Assembly (NCBI RefSeq): GCF_004365175.1
Contig: NZ_SOCE01000002.1
Coordinates: 62,001-126,000 of the forward strand
Reading direction: 5' to 3'
Source of the DNA: Kribbella voronezhensis
GTDB taxonomy: Bacteria; Actinomycetota; Actinomycetes; Propionibacteriales; Kribbellaceae
Length of the DNA: 64,000 nt
Part shown: positions 51,637 through 59,991 of the stretch, in pieces
Layout of the letters: the number at the start of each line of letters is the position of its first letter
Position numbering within the stretch: the stretch's first letter is position 1
The notes under the pieces: generated by a model
Database searches by the model: none
What the model saw: only the letters and a program-made list of their open reading frames with translations
What the model was told of the DNA's origin: nothing
Program-made: the position numbers and the translations under genes

Positions 51637-51834
51637 ATGACCAAGGAGACCGTTGTCGCCCGCGTTCTGGTGGTGCTGGTCTTCGCCCCGGCGGGTGGCC
51701 TGTTCGGCAAGGCGGTCGCCGCCGTGGCCGCGGGTTCGGGCTGGTGGCCGTGGCTGGCCGCGGCGGTGATCTGGCTGGTCGTCGTGGGCCTGGCCGCGGT
51801 AGCGGTGTCCAACCGTTTCGACGAGCACAGATAA
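51637..51834 (+). CDS. Small two-span membrane protein
   Basis: 65 residues from the ATG at 51637 (AATGAAGAA upstream, weak). Two hydrophobic segments are present: VVARVLVVLVFAPAGGLFG and WLAAAVIWLVVVGLAAVAV, joined by a short loop with Trp-Trp-Pro-Trp. The tail is polar (SNRFDEHR). No family is recognised. It precedes the VOC-family gene by seven bases, so the two are probably co-transcribed, and is divergent from the AddB-like gene. Confidence 0.6.
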   Translation: MTKETVVARVLVVLVFAPAGGLFGKAVAAVAAGSGWWPWLAAAVIWLVVVGLAAVAVSNRFDEHR

Positions 51835-51841
51835 TGCTCCG

Positions 51842-52240
51842 ATGGCCGCCGCGCTGCACCACGTCGAGATCTGGGTCCCGGACCTCTCCCGAGCGCTGAC
51901 CAGTTGGGGCTGGGTGCTCAACCGGCTGGGCTGGAAGGACGGTGACAGCTGGCCCGGCGGGTACATCTGGATCGCACCCGACGGCAGCTATCTGGTCGCC
52001 GAGCAGAGCCCCGCGCTGTCGGCTCCTGAACACGACCGGCTGCGGCCGGGGATGAACCATCTGGCCCTCAACGCCGCCAGCCGGGCCGAGGTCGACGCGA
52101 TCGTCGCCGAGGCGGCCGGGCACGGCTGGACGCTGATGTTCGCCGACCGCCATCCGTACGCGGGCGGGCCCCAGCATTACGCCGCATTCCTGCATAACCA
52201 GGACGGGTACGAACTCGAGATCGTCGCCCCCAACAACTAG
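51842..52240 (+). CDS. VOC family (glyoxalase/bleomycin-resistance fold) protein
   Basis: 132 residues from the ATG at 51842. It has the paired beta-alpha-beta-beta-beta pattern: ALHHVEIWVPDLSRALTSWG with the first metal-site His, GGYIWIAPDGSYLVAEQS, RLRPGMNHLALNAASRAEVD with the second His, FADRHPYAGGPQHYAAFLHN and QDGYELEIVAPN with the terminal metal Glu. This is a single complete module of the usual size. Members are metal-dependent lyases, isomerases or dioxygenases, or drug-binding proteins. The substrate cannot be told here. Confidence 0.88.
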   Translation: MAAALHHVEIWVPDLSRALTSWGWVLNRLGWKDGDSWPGGYIWIAPDGSYLVAEQSPALSAPEHDRLRPGMNHLALNAASRAEVDAIVAEAAGHGWTLMFADRHPYAGGPQHYAAFLHNQDGYELEIVAPNN

Positions 52241-52363
52241 CCCCAACGACTAGTCGGCAGGTGAGACTTGTGATGACGGAAGTGACACACGGGGCTGATG
52301 GTGTGACATGGTTTACGCAGGCAGCGGGAGAGGTCGCGTCGCAGTGGTGGAAGGACGGTGCTC

Positions 52364-55114
52364 GTGACGGAGAAGCCTGACGGGGAAAGCATGCCCGGAC
52401 CGGTTTCTCCGGAAGTTCTGGAGGCACGGGTCCGGGGACTGCAGTTCGCGCTCGGGGAGCTCCTCGAGACCGCGCGTCGGCTCACCCATGGCGAGCACCA
52501 GCGTGCCGTGCAGCTGCACCGGCAGTTGCAGGAGCAGACCGTGCTGGCGCGGCGCGAATCGCGTGGCCTGGTAGAGGCCGCGACCGCGGAGGCACTGGCG
52601 ACGGCCGAGCCGGCCGCTCGCCTGCTGGCCGACCGCTTGGCGCCAGGGCTCGCCTCGATCCCGCCGAACGACGCCCGCTGGCGGTCGAGGCAACTGGTCG
52701 GCGCGGGCACACCGTCGTACGTGCGGATCGGTCAGCTGGAAGCCGGTACGCCGGTGGTCGCGCCGCTGCTGCGGACGAACGGCTGGAAGGTGACGGCCGA
52801 CCGCAACGAGGCCGCCCGGCAGCTCCTGCAGAGTGTGGCGCTGCGGCTGATCGCGGCCGCCGAACCGTTCCGGTTGCGGATCGACGCGTTCGATCCGCGG
52901 CTGACCGGGATGATGGGGCTGCTCGGGCACCTGACCACGAAGTACCCGCAATTGGTGCCGCGGGCAACACACACCGCGGAGCAGTTGCACACCGTGCTCT
53001 CCGGGCTCGTCGACGTGTCGTCGCTGCGGGCCAGCAGGCAGGCGCAGCTGGGGCACAAACGGTTCGAGGAGCTGATCCGCGAGACCGGCCGGGTCACCGA
53101 CCCGTACCGGCTGATCGTCCTTTTCGACTACCCCTCCGGCATCGATTCCCTGGCGCAGCGCGATCTGGTCCGGTTGGCGGCCACCGGGGCGGATCGGGGC
53201 ATCTGTTTCCTGGTCCATCACGATCCTTCGTCGGCTGGTGAGCACGAGGTCGATCCGCGCCAACTGCTGGACCTGCTCGACCCGGTCGCGATCACCGGCA
53301 GCCGGGTCGAGATCTCCCAGCTGCAGAACGTTCCCGCCACGCTGGATCCGCCGTTCGACGCGAATGTTGCCGCAGGCATCTGTGATGTGATCGCGGAACT
53401 GGCCGAGATCGCGGTGCTGCCGACGATCGAGTTCAACCGGACCCTCCCGGACCGCTCCACCTGGTGGCAGCCGGTCAGTGACGAGCTCAGCACCGTCATC
53501 GGGTACGACGATCGCACGCCGGCCTTGGTGCGGTTGCGCAGCGGCAACCCGGCGCTGCCGCACGTCCTGGTCGGTGGAGCGGTCGGTCAGGGCAAGTCGA
53601 ATCTGCTGCTCGTGCTCATCCACGGTCTCGCCGCGCGGTATGCCCCGGCGGATCTGGAGATGTACCTGCTGGACTTCAAGCACGGTGTCGAGTTCTCCGC
53701 GCTCGGTCCGGCGGGGGAGCGGGAGCACTGGCTTCCGCATGTGCGCGTGCTCGGCATCCACAGCGACCGGGCGTTCGGCCTGGCCGTACTGCGGCATCTC
53801 TCCGACGAGTTGGCCCGGCGCAGCGAGATCTTCAAGTCGCACGGCAACGTCGCGGACATCGCCGAGTTGCCGGCCGGACCGGATCGCCCGCCGCGCATCC
53901 TCGCCGTACTCGACGAGTTCCAGGTGCTGCTCGAAGACGATGACGAACTGGCCGACGAGGCCGCGCGACTGCTGGAGCGACTGGTGCGCCTCGGCCGCGC
54001 GTACGGCGTACACGTGGTGCTCGCGACCCAGACGATCGAGGGGGTCAAGCGGTTGTCGACACGGCGCGACTCGATCTTCGGGCAGGTGCCGTACCGGATC
54101 GCGCTGAAGACGACTCCGGCCGACTCACAGGCGATCCTGCGGACGGGGAACACGGCGGCGGCCGAGTTGCAGTTCCGAGGCGAGGCCGTGCTGAACGCGA
54201 ACTTCGGCTCGCCCGACGACAACCAGCACGTGCTGGTCAGCTTCGCCGACAAGGCGGTGCTCGACGACCTCCGCCGCGAACTTTGGCTGAGATCCGGTAC
54301 CACGCATCCGCCGCGCGTCTTCCATCTGGCAGAGCCGGCCAGGTTGGCCGACACCGCTGCCTCGGTGAAACCCGAACTCGGCCGGCCCTGGACCGGTTTG
54401 CCGATCGCGGTGACCGAGGCCCCGGTGGCTGTCGAAGTGCGGCCCGAGCCGGGCGCCGGCGTACTGGTGCTGGGTGATGGTCCGGCGGATGCGCTCGGGG
54501 TGTTGTCGGGGCTGGCGGTGTCCGCGGCCGCGGCAGCCGTGGTACCGCCGCGGTTCATCTTCGTCGACGGGACCGACTCGTCGCCGGCTGTTGCCGAGGG
54601 CAAGGGTGCTTTGGTGCAGGCGCTGCGGCAGCTCGGGTCGGAGGTCGAGACCGTCGACAAGCACGAGGACATCGCGCCGCGGTTGTTCTCGCTGCGCAAT
54701 GCCGTGCGGGACGGGCAGGTCGGCGGGGAGACCTACCTGCTCGGGTTCGGCTTCCACGGCGTACCGAAGATGCAGACCCACGCCGACGGGTACTTCGAGA
54801 GTCCGGCCAACGCGTTGCAGGACATCGTGCGGGACGGGCCGACTCAGGGGCTGGTCACCTTCGGCTGGTGGAACCGTCTGCACGTGTGCACCGAGCAATT
54901 GGGCTACGGGCGGGCCAATGTGGCGACCCACTTGTTCCTGCGGCACCCGCAGGACGGCGTACGCGCAGTGTGTGGGCCGCTCGTGCGATGGGCGTCGGAG
55001 CCACACCGCGGGCTGTTGTGGGACGGGCTGCACCCGGAGGCACAGGTCGTCGTACCGTTCGCGCCGCTGCGCGTGGACGAGGTCGACCGCTATGTAGAGC
55101 TGGTGCGCCGATGA
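52364..55114 (+). CDS. FtsK/SpoIIIE-type ATPase of an uncharacterised operon
   Basis: 916 residues from the GTG at 52364 (AAGGA eight bases upstream; the GTG at 52358 is closer to it than is usual). Residues 10-100 are a coiled-coil-prone helix rich in Glu, Arg and Ala. A mixed domain follows up to residue 370. The FtsK-like motor has Walker A GGAVGQGKSNLLLVLIHGLA near residue 404, LEMYLLDFKHGVEFSALGP, and Walker B RILAVLDEFQVLLEDDDEL near residue 512, then GVHVVLATQTIEGVKRLSTR and IALKTTPADSQAILRTGN. A second Rossmann-like region without a P-loop follows (700-910). There are no membrane spans, unlike FtsK, and no gamma domain is recognisable. The three following genes are in a coupled series. 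It could translocate DNA or protein. Confidence 0.85.
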   Translation: MTEKPDGESMPGPVSPEVLEARVRGLQFALGELLETARRLTHGEHQRAVQLHRQLQEQTVLARRESRGLVEAATAEALATAEPAARLLADRLAPGLASIPPNDARWRSRQLVGAGTPSYVRIGQLEAGTPVVAPLLRTNGWKVTADRNEAARQLLQSVALRLIAAAEPFRLRIDAFDPRLTGMMGLLGHLTTKYPQLVPRATHTAEQLHTVLSGLVDVSSLRASRQAQLGHKRFEELIRETGRVTDPYRLIVLFDYPSGIDSLAQRDLVRLAATGADRGICFLVHHDPSSAGEHEVDPRQLLDLLDPVAITGSRVEISQLQNVPATLDPPFDANVAAGICDVIAELAEIAVLPTIEFNRTLPDRSTWWQPVSDELSTVIGYDDRTPALVRLRSGNPALPHVLVGGAVGQGKSNLLLVLIHGLAARYAPADLEMYLLDFKHGVEFSALGPAGEREHWLPHVRVLGIHSDRAFGLAVLRHLSDELARRSEIFKSHGNVADIAELPAGPDRPPRILAVLDEFQVLLEDDDELADEAARLLERLVRLGRAYGVHVVLATQTIEGVKRLSTRRDSIFGQVPYRIALKTTPADSQAILRTGNTAAAELQFRGEAVLNANFGSPDDNQHVLVSFADKAVLDDLRRELWLRSGTTHPPRVFHLAEPARLADTAASVKPELGRPWTGLPIAVTEAPVAVEVRPEPGAGVLVLGDGPADALGVLSGLAVSAAAAAVVPPRFIFVDGTDSSPAVAEGKGALVQALRQLGSEVETVDKHEDIAPRLFSLRNAVRDGQVGGETYLLGFGFHGVPKMQTHADGYFESPANALQDIVRDGPTQGLVTFGWWNRLHVCTEQLGYGRANVATHLFLRHPQDGVRAVCGPLVRWASEPHRGLLWDGLHPEAQVVVPFAPLRVDEVDRYVELVRR

Positions 55115-55791
55115 AGACCGAAGAGCAGGTGTGGTCCGAGTACGCCCGGGCGGTGCGGCAGGTCGCTGGAGCGCGTGCTGACGCGCAGCAGGCGCAGGAC
55201 CGGTTGACTGCGAACAGGTCGAAGGCGGAGGCCACAGCGATGGCCGAGGCCGACGCCATGGCCGAACGCGGGCGCAAGCTCGAGTTGCGGCTCAACGCAC
55301 TGGCAGAGAAGGCCGCTGCTTCGCTGCAGCGAGCCGGGCTGCCTGCGGACGGCAAGCGGACCGCTGTGACGATGCCTGCGATCAGGGGACTCACCGACAT
55401 CGAAGCGGCCGCGGCGAAGCTCACGAAGCAGCTGGCGGACACAGTGGACAAGCTGGAGGAGGTACGTGCGAAGGCCCGGGCAGAGCAGGAGCGCCGCAAG
55501 CGCCGTACCATCAGCGCCGCACTGGTCGTCGTCGGCTTCGTACTGATCTGGGTGATCTCCGGGTCCTTCCTGGCCGGACTGGAAGGCGCCGCGATCGAGG
55601 CCGTCACCATGCTGGCCGCATCCCGCGTCCTGGGCCTGCCACGCCTGCCCGGCGCGCGCTGGTGGGGCTGGGGCGGTGCAGTGCTGGTCGTCGTCGCGAT
55701 GGCGGCCGGACTGCCGTGGTGGATCGCGATCGCCGTACCGGTGATCATCTCCGGAACGGCGATCGTGTTGCCGAAGAAGCGCAATCCCTAG
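55111..55791 (+). CDS. Coiled-coil membrane protein in the FtsK-like operon
   Basis: 226 residues; the ATG overlaps the ATPase stop by 4 bp. Residues 1-130 are helical and highly charged with heptad-like spacing (SEYARAVRQVAGARADAQQA, AAAKLTKQLADTVDKLEEVR), so they are probably a coiled coil in the cytoplasm. A basic RRKRR stretch comes next, followed by two or three hydrophobic segments (TISAALVVVGFVLIWVISGS, GWGGAVLVVVAMAAGLPWWI, then AIAVPVIISGTAIVLP). It may anchor the ATPase to the membrane. No known family recognised. Confidence 0.78.
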   Translation: MKTEEQVWSEYARAVRQVAGARADAQQAQDRLTANRSKAEATAMAEADAMAERGRKLELRLNALAEKAAASLQRAGLPADGKRTAVTMPAIRGLTDIEAAAAKLTKQLADTVDKLEEVRAKARAEQERRKRRTISAALVVVGFVLIWVISGSFLAGLEGAAIEAVTMLAASRVLGLPRLPGARWWGWGGAVLVVVAMAAGLPWWIAIAVPVIISGTAIVLPKKRNP

Positions 55792-55807
55792 GAAGAAGAG
55801 GCAGTCA

Positions 55808-56068
55808 GTGTCCGACGTACAGCGGCTCAAGGAACAGCTGCAACAGGTCTCGATGGAGGCCAAGCAGGCTGCTGGTGGCCTGGCCGGGTTCAAGCTCCGC
55901 TTCACCCAGCACAGCGCCCAGGTGGAGAGTCTGATCGCCGGTACGGCGACCGGCGTGGACCGCGACATCGCAGAGATCCTCGACGCGGCCGGCAAGGCGG
56001 TCGAACAAGCAGCCGAGGCACTGGAGATCGCGTCCGCCGGCTGCAAGAGCTACGCCGACCAGATCTGA
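55808..56068 (+). CDS. Small helical protein (WXG100-like size, no WXG)
   Basis: 86 residues from a GTG at 55808 with AAGAGG upstream. Two long helices are predicted (VQRLKEQLQQVSMEAKQAAG and DRDIAEILDAAGKAVEQAAE) joined near GLAGFKLRF and SLIAGTATG. The size and helix-turn-helix-hairpin layout resemble ESAT-6/WXG100 secretion substrates that travel through FtsK-like EccC motors, but the WXG signature is absent. The similarity is structural guesswork only. Sixteen bp downstream of the coiled-coil membrane protein gene and seven bases before the next gene. Confidence 0.72.
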   Translation: MSDVQRLKEQLQQVSMEAKQAAGGLAGFKLRFTQHSAQVESLIAGTATGVDRDIAEILDAAGKAVEQAAEALEIASAGCKSYADQI

Positions 56069-56075
56069 TCCGTCG

Positions 56076-56948
56076 ATGCCGTCCGACCTGCAGCGAGTCG
56101 CGCAAGGTCTGGTCGAGTGCCTCGACGAGGTACCGCAGGTGGTCCTCCACCTGCAACGTACGGCGGAACGCTGCCGGGAGAACGCCGCGCTCGCCATCGC
56201 CGCGTCGCAAGGCCGGGCGACTGTGGCTGCTCAACAACTGGACGCAGCCGCCCGTGCCTGCGAGGAAGCCGCCCACTACCTGTCGATAGCTCCTCCGAAA
56301 GCCAAGGCTTGGGCCCAACGTCTTGTGGGCGGCGGCTCCGGTGCCCGCCCTGATGCGAGCTCGGCGGATCGCGACCGCACCACCGGCGGAACAGGCGACG
56401 TCGCCGAACGCGACCTCTTCGGCCGCACCAAACGCCTCTCCGTCCCTTTCAAACCGTCTTCGGACGCGCCGGAGACCCCCGAGCCACCCCTCATCAAGGT
56501 CGCCCGGAAGGCACTGGAGAAACTCCGCAAGAAACAACAGAAGGACGAAGAAGACCGCGAGGAGTTCGAAGAACTCGAGGTGGACTTGACGGTCACCCCC
56601 GACGGCCGCGCGGTTGTCGTCGAGGACCAGGACCCTTTCGAGGAACGCGACTACGAAATCGCCGTAGACCTCAACGAGGCCGCCACCGACCTCCTCCAGG
56701 CAATGTCCGCCACCTCCGACCAGACCTGGCAAGCCGCCACCATCACCATCACCCCCACCCACGTCTCCGCCACCTTCGACTACCCCGACCTCCCCTCCCA
56801 ACCCCCACCACCGGTCATCGACGTCGAACTTCCAGCACCTACCGGATCGAACCCTGACGAACCGCCTCAAGCAGAACTGGAAGTGGGGGAGCTGAGTGTC
56901 GATCTCGAAGGTCGAAGACCACACCAGGAAGCACCAGAAGAACCCTGA
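56076..56948 (+). CDS. Protein with N-terminal helical hairpin and C-terminal acidic domain
   Basis: 290 residues from the ATG at 56076. Residues 1-85 form another helical hairpin of the size seen in the preceding small protein (LQRVAQGLVECLDEVPQVVL, ATVAAQQLDAAARACEEAAH). A variable linker (86-150) with a Lys-rich stretch leads to a beta-rich acidic domain (FEELEVDLTVTPDGRAVVVE, DYEIAVDLNEAATDLLQAMS, TWQAATITITPTHVSATFDY). The last block faintly recalls YezG/DUF600 immunity proteins (W-x-x-x-x-I-x-I ... F-x-Y). The end is Pro/Glu-rich. This hairpin-plus-globular architecture is common for effectors or partners of secretion ATPases. Assignment is inference. Confidence 0.72.
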   Translation: MPSDLQRVAQGLVECLDEVPQVVLHLQRTAERCRENAALAIAASQGRATVAAQQLDAAARACEEAAHYLSIAPPKAKAWAQRLVGGGSGARPDASSADRDRTTGGTGDVAERDLFGRTKRLSVPFKPSSDAPETPEPPLIKVARKALEKLRKKQQKDEEDREEFEELEVDLTVTPDGRAVVVEDQDPFEERDYEIAVDLNEAATDLLQAMSATSDQTWQAATITITPTHVSATFDYPDLPSQPPPPVIDVELPAPTGSNPDEPPQAELEVGELSVDLEGRRPHQEAPEEP

Positions 56949-57386
56949 CGTCACGGGTCGTAGGAATGGATGGTTGCGGTGAGCCAGGCGCGTTCATCTC
57001 GGCGTAGAGGGAGCCACAGGTTCGCGTCAGCGGTGCGTCCGGCGTCAGCTGGCAGCCCGAGCTATCCGGTGCTGCCGGGCGGGGGCCTCTACGCAGCGCC
57101 AGCGGCAGGTCTGCGGTAGGGGGAGCCTCCGGAGTAAGCCGGTAGCCCGCGTAGGGGATGTAGGCCGCGCCAGCGGGCGGTTGAGGCGCGGTAGCGCCGG
57201 CTAGGCGTAAGGCGGGGTGGGTGGGAGCGGGCGACCGGGGAGCGCGCGTGGGCGGTCTCGGCGTACGAGGAGCGCGGGGTTCGGCGTACGAAAAAGAGTT
57301 CTGGATCTGCGTCATGACTCTGGGTGGCGGTCGTCTCTGAAGTGAACCCATCCCCACAGGGAAGTGGAAGTGATCGAAGTGAACCG
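56949..57386. other. 438-bp gap with diverged direct repeats
   Basis: No supported gene. Two copies of a diverged repeat are visible: around 57041-57061 (CCGGCGTCAGCTGGCAGCCCG) and around 57136-57156 (CCGGAGTAAGCCGGTAGCCCG), about 95 bp apart, in a wider region of similarity. On the minus strand an open frame from an ATG at 57315 to 56839 reads the repeats as LTPDAPLTRTCGSLYAEM and LTPEAPPTADLPLALRRG in a Pro/Ala-rich protein. It overlaps the 3' end of the gene before it in antisense, and I do not accept it as a gene without homologues. Confidence 0.4.
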
Positions 57387-57725
57387 ATGGTCCTCGATGC
57401 CGCTGATGGGAACACCGACACGCGGCCGCAAGACGCCGATCAGGCCGACCGGGCGCAGGGTGCACTGATGTCCGGCGACGATGCCAGTACCGACCCCGTT
57501 CCCATAGCCGGGGCGGGAGTCCAGCGACGCCGCGTACGAGTGTGGTTCGGGGACCACGTCGTCGCGGACTACCAGGCGGAGGCCGAACTGGCCGACCGCT
57601 ATGCAGCCGCCATGTCGCGCCGGTTCGCCGGGTTGCGCGTGACGAGCGAGCCGATCCTGCCGAGCGAGTCGTCGCCGGGGCGCAAGCTGCCGGGTGAGCG
57701 GCTGTGGGAGGTCGCACCGAAATGA
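57387..57725 (+). CDS. Small conserved actinobacterial protein
   Basis: 112 residues if it starts at the ATG at 57387; a GTG at 57324 and an ATG at 57468 are alternatives and no ribosome-binding site decides among them. The first 50 residues are acidic and poorly ordered. The conserved core is RRVRVWFGDHVVADYQAEAE with LADRYAAAMSRRFAGLRVT and ERLWEVAP at the end. It is a short alpha/beta unit I have seen in many actinobacteria without assigned role. Its stop overlaps the ATG of the next gene (57722), and the two are probably a stable pair. Confidence 0.68.
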   Translation: MVLDAADGNTDTRPQDADQADRAQGALMSGDDASTDPVPIAGAGVQRRRVRVWFGDHVVADYQAEAELADRYAAAMSRRFAGLRVTSEPILPSESSPGRKLPGERLWEVAPK

Positions 57726-58363
57726 GTTCTCGTCGTTTCCGGCTGATCCGCCATCACGACGTCTCCGGTGTCAGCGGCACCGGGCCGGTCGCCGAGGGCG
57801 TCCAGTTCACCGACGGGGCGGTCGCGCTCCGCTGGTACGGCGACTATCCGACCACGACCGTCTGGGACGCCATCGAGTCGGTGATCGCGATCCACGGTCA
57901 CCAGGGGGCCACCGAGGTCGAGTGGCTCGACCCCGATCCCGGACCGGACCCGGCGCTCAAACTGAAGCCGCGCTCCGACCTGCCGCCCCGCCCGTGGCCC
58001 GACCTTCACCCGGCACCGGAGCCCGCACCCGAGCCCGAGTTCGAACCCAGGCACGAGTCCGACTCCCAACCCAGGCACGAGTCGGAGTTCGGCGCCGCAG
58101 CCGAGCCCGAGTTCGGACCGGAGCGCGCGCCGGGATCCGAGTTCAGACCCAGGCGCGAGCCCGAGTTCGGACTCAGGCACGAGTCCGAGTTCGGCGCCGC
58201 GGGCGAGCCCGGGTTCGAACCGGAGCGCGGGCCCGGGTCCGGGTTCAAGTCCGAGGGCTACTTCGACACCAGCGCCGATTTCGCCTCCGACCCCGGGCCG
58301 CAGGGACAAGCCGGGTTCGGGCGACGGCGTAGTACGGGCAGCACGCGGCTGCGGACCACGTAG
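57722..58363 (+). CDS. Conserved small domain plus 34-residue acidic repeats
   Basis: 213 residues from the ATG at 57722, coupled to the gene before it by a 4-bp overlap. Residues 1-70 hold a conserved domain (RRFRLIRHHDVSGVSGTGPV, AEGVQFTDGAVALRWYGDYP, TVWDAIESVIAIHGHQGATE) found in actinobacterial hypothetical proteins. Residues 100-185 are Pro/Glu/Phe-rich repeats with a 34-residue period (RHESEFGAA...EPEF...ERAPGSEF). The tail is short. The repeats are probably extended or disordered and their copy number may vary between strains. The stop codon lies inside the first unit of a DNA tandem repeat. Confidence 0.72.
   Translation: MSSRRFRLIRHHDVSGVSGTGPVAEGVQFTDGAVALRWYGDYPTTTVWDAIESVIAIHGHQGATEVEWLDPDPGPDPALKLKPRSDLPPRPWPDLHPAPEPAPEPEFEPRHESDSQPRHESEFGAAAEPEFGPERAPGSEFRPRREPEFGLRHESEFGAAGEPGFEPERGPGSGFKSEGYFDTSADFASDPGPQGQAGFGRRRSTGSTRLRTT
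58072..58254. repeat. 102-bp in-frame tandem repeat inside the coding sequence
   Basis: CAGGCACGAGTCGGAGTTCG begins the first unit at 58072, and the second starts at 58174, 102 bp (34 codons) later. The match is nearly exact for the first 27 bp and then diverges. A partial earlier copy of the RHES unit lies at about 58049. The multiple of three keeps the frame. Confidence 0.75.
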
Positions 58364-58414
58364 TACCGGACCACGTAGTACCAAACCCACGTAGTACCAA
58401 ACCCACGTAGTACC
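58356..58414. repeat. Four tandem copies of CCACGTAGTACC
   Basis: Exact copies start at 58356, 58371, 58387 and 58403, with a spacing of 15-16 bp; the short fillers are GGA or AAACC-like. The first copy contains the TAG stop of the repeat protein gene. There is no matching gene in the repeat array. It may be a slippage product or a binding-site array. Confidence 0.85.
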
Positions 58415-58512
58415 GAACCAGGACCATGACCGGGTCCGGCGCCGCGGATCCGGTCCGACCCCGAGCGGGCCGCTACCTTCTCCTCCCTCCGGTAGCGGTC
58501 CGCTCGAAATCC

Positions 58513-58818
58513 CTACATCTCCTGCAGCAGATCGAGGTTGTAGAACGTCGGCGGCCCGTCGCAGAGCTCCATCATCTTCGCGGCGAAATCGTTCGTGTCG
58601 GTCCGCGACGAGTTCTCCATCGCGGCTTCGGCCGAGTCGAACTCCACGATCGAGAAGTAGCGCCCCGGGTGGTCGCGGTCGGCACAGGCCATCACGCGGG
58701 CGGGCGCCGGGCTGCCGTCGTCCTCGGTCTCGCGCGCCTTGCGGTAGTCCTCGCTGAGCGCTTGCACCTCGTCCGGTTTCGAAGTCCGGTACTCGATGAT
58801 CTGAACAAAACCGGTCAT
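58513..58818 (-). CDS. Small ferredoxin-fold (antibiotic monooxygenase-like) protein
   Basis: 101 residues from the ATG at 58818 with GGGGG upstream. The order of elements fits a dimeric alpha/beta barrel: GFVQIIEYRTSKPDEVQALS (strand and helix), ARVMACADRDHPGRYFSIVE (strands), then FDSAEAAMENSSRTDTNDFA (helix) and a C-terminal strand. ABM-domain proteins of this size are usual in actinobacteria; their substrates vary. It is a stand-alone gene, convergent with the repeat-protein gene and divergent from the epimerase gene. Confidence 0.75.
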   Translation of the reverse strand: MTGFVQIIEYRTSKPDEVQALSEDYRKARETEDDGSPAPARVMACADRDHPGRYFSIVEFDSAEAAMENSSRTDTNDFAAKMMELCDGPPTFYNLDLLQEM

Positions 58819-58991
58819 GTCGCCCCCTAAGTTTTCTTGCCTACTACAACCGACAGTGCGCCTCGCCCGGCCGTGTCGCAAGGGGCGGCGACCAGGGATG
58901 ACGCCGCGCTGGCGGCGGGCCACGAAGCGTGTCCGTTCTGCTGTCCGCAGAGGTGATGGGTTTTGTCCCCGGCGCCTGCTTGGCTGTCCTG

Positions 58992-59987
58992 GTGGAGATT
59001 CTGATTCTCGGCGGGACAGCATTCCTGGGGCGCGAGCTCGCGACCCAGGCCCTGGCTCGCGGACATGCCGTCACCTGCCTCGCCCGCGGAGAGAGCGGGG
59101 CGGTGGCAGAGGGCGCGACCTTGATCGCGGCCGACCGCAGCAGCCCGGATGCGTACGCCGCGATCCCGGACCGGCAATGGGACGCGGTGTTCGAGGTGTC
59201 GTGGCAGCCAGGGTTCGTGAGGGGTGCGCTGGATGCCCTGGCAGACAAGGCGAAACACTGGACCTACGTCTCGACGGGCAACGTCTACGAGAAGTTCGAT
59301 ACGCCGGGCGCGGACGAGTCGGCGCCGCTGCGGGCTGCCACGGACCAGGACGTCGCCGACCGCGAGCTGTACGGCGAGGCGAAGGTGGCCTGTGAGCTCG
59401 CCTCGATCGACGCCGTCGGGGATCGGCTGGTGATCGCACGGGCCGGGCTGATCGGTGGGCCGGGGGATGCCAGCGACCGGGGTGGCGCCTGGGTTGCCCG
59501 GGCGGCGCGTGCGCCGGAGGAGCCGATGCTGGTGCCCGACACTCCCGACCTGGCGACCTCGATCATCGACGTACGGGATCTCGCTTCCTGGTTGCTGGAC
59601 TGCGCGGAGCGCGGTCGCACGGGGACGTTCGACGCCGTTGGGCCGGTGGTGCCGTTCGGGGAGTGGATCGCGTTGGTGCGGGAAGTCGGTGGGCACACCG
59701 GGCCGGTCGTGCTCGCGCCACGGGAGTGGCTGGAGGCGCAGGAGGTCGGGCACTACATGGGTCCCGAGTCGCTCGCGATGTGGCTGACCGAGCCGGGGTA
59801 CGAAGGCTGGTCGAGTCGCAGCGGGCAGGCGGCGCTGGCTGCGGGGCTGACCCATCGGCCGCGGGAGGAGTTCCTGCGCGACACGCTCGCCTGGGAGCGC
59901 GAGCTCGGCCTCGACCGTGACCGCAAGGCCGGCCTCAGCCCGGAGCGCGAGAGGGAGCTGATCGGACGGCGGACCGTGGGAGAGTAG
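58992..59987 (+). CDS. NAD-dependent epimerase/dehydratase family protein
   Basis: 331 residues from a GTG at 58992, chosen because the protein then begins with the nucleotide-binding strand EILILGGTAFLGRELATQAL, as family members do; an earlier start at 58929 adds a non-conserved tail. The short-chain dehydrogenase fold follows: HAVTCLARGESGAVAEGATL, WTYVSTGNVYEKF with the conserved Ser and Tyr, YGEAKVACELASI for the Lys, RLVIARAGLIGGPGDASDRG. The C-terminal part contains DLASWLLDCAERGRTGTFDA. It resembles reductases annotated as NAD-dependent epimerases with unknown substrate. Its 3' end is 5 bp from the phosphoesterase gene. Confidence 0.85.
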   Translation: MEILILGGTAFLGRELATQALARGHAVTCLARGESGAVAEGATLIAADRSSPDAYAAIPDRQWDAVFEVSWQPGFVRGALDALADKAKHWTYVSTGNVYEKFDTPGADESAPLRAATDQDVADRELYGEAKVACELASIDAVGDRLVIARAGLIGGPGDASDRGGAWVARAARAPEEPMLVPDTPDLATSIIDVRDLASWLLDCAERGRTGTFDAVGPVVPFGEWIALVREVGGHTGPVVLAPREWLEAQEVGHYMGPESLAMWLTEPGYEGWSSRSGQAALAAGLTHRPREEFLRDTLAWERELGLDRDRKAGLSPERERELIGRRTVGE

Positions 59988-59991
59988 CGGC

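Noticed and set aside
58356..58414. CRISPR array
   Set aside because: Units are 12 bp with 3-4 bp fillers, far too short for CRISPR repeats and spacers; no cas genes.
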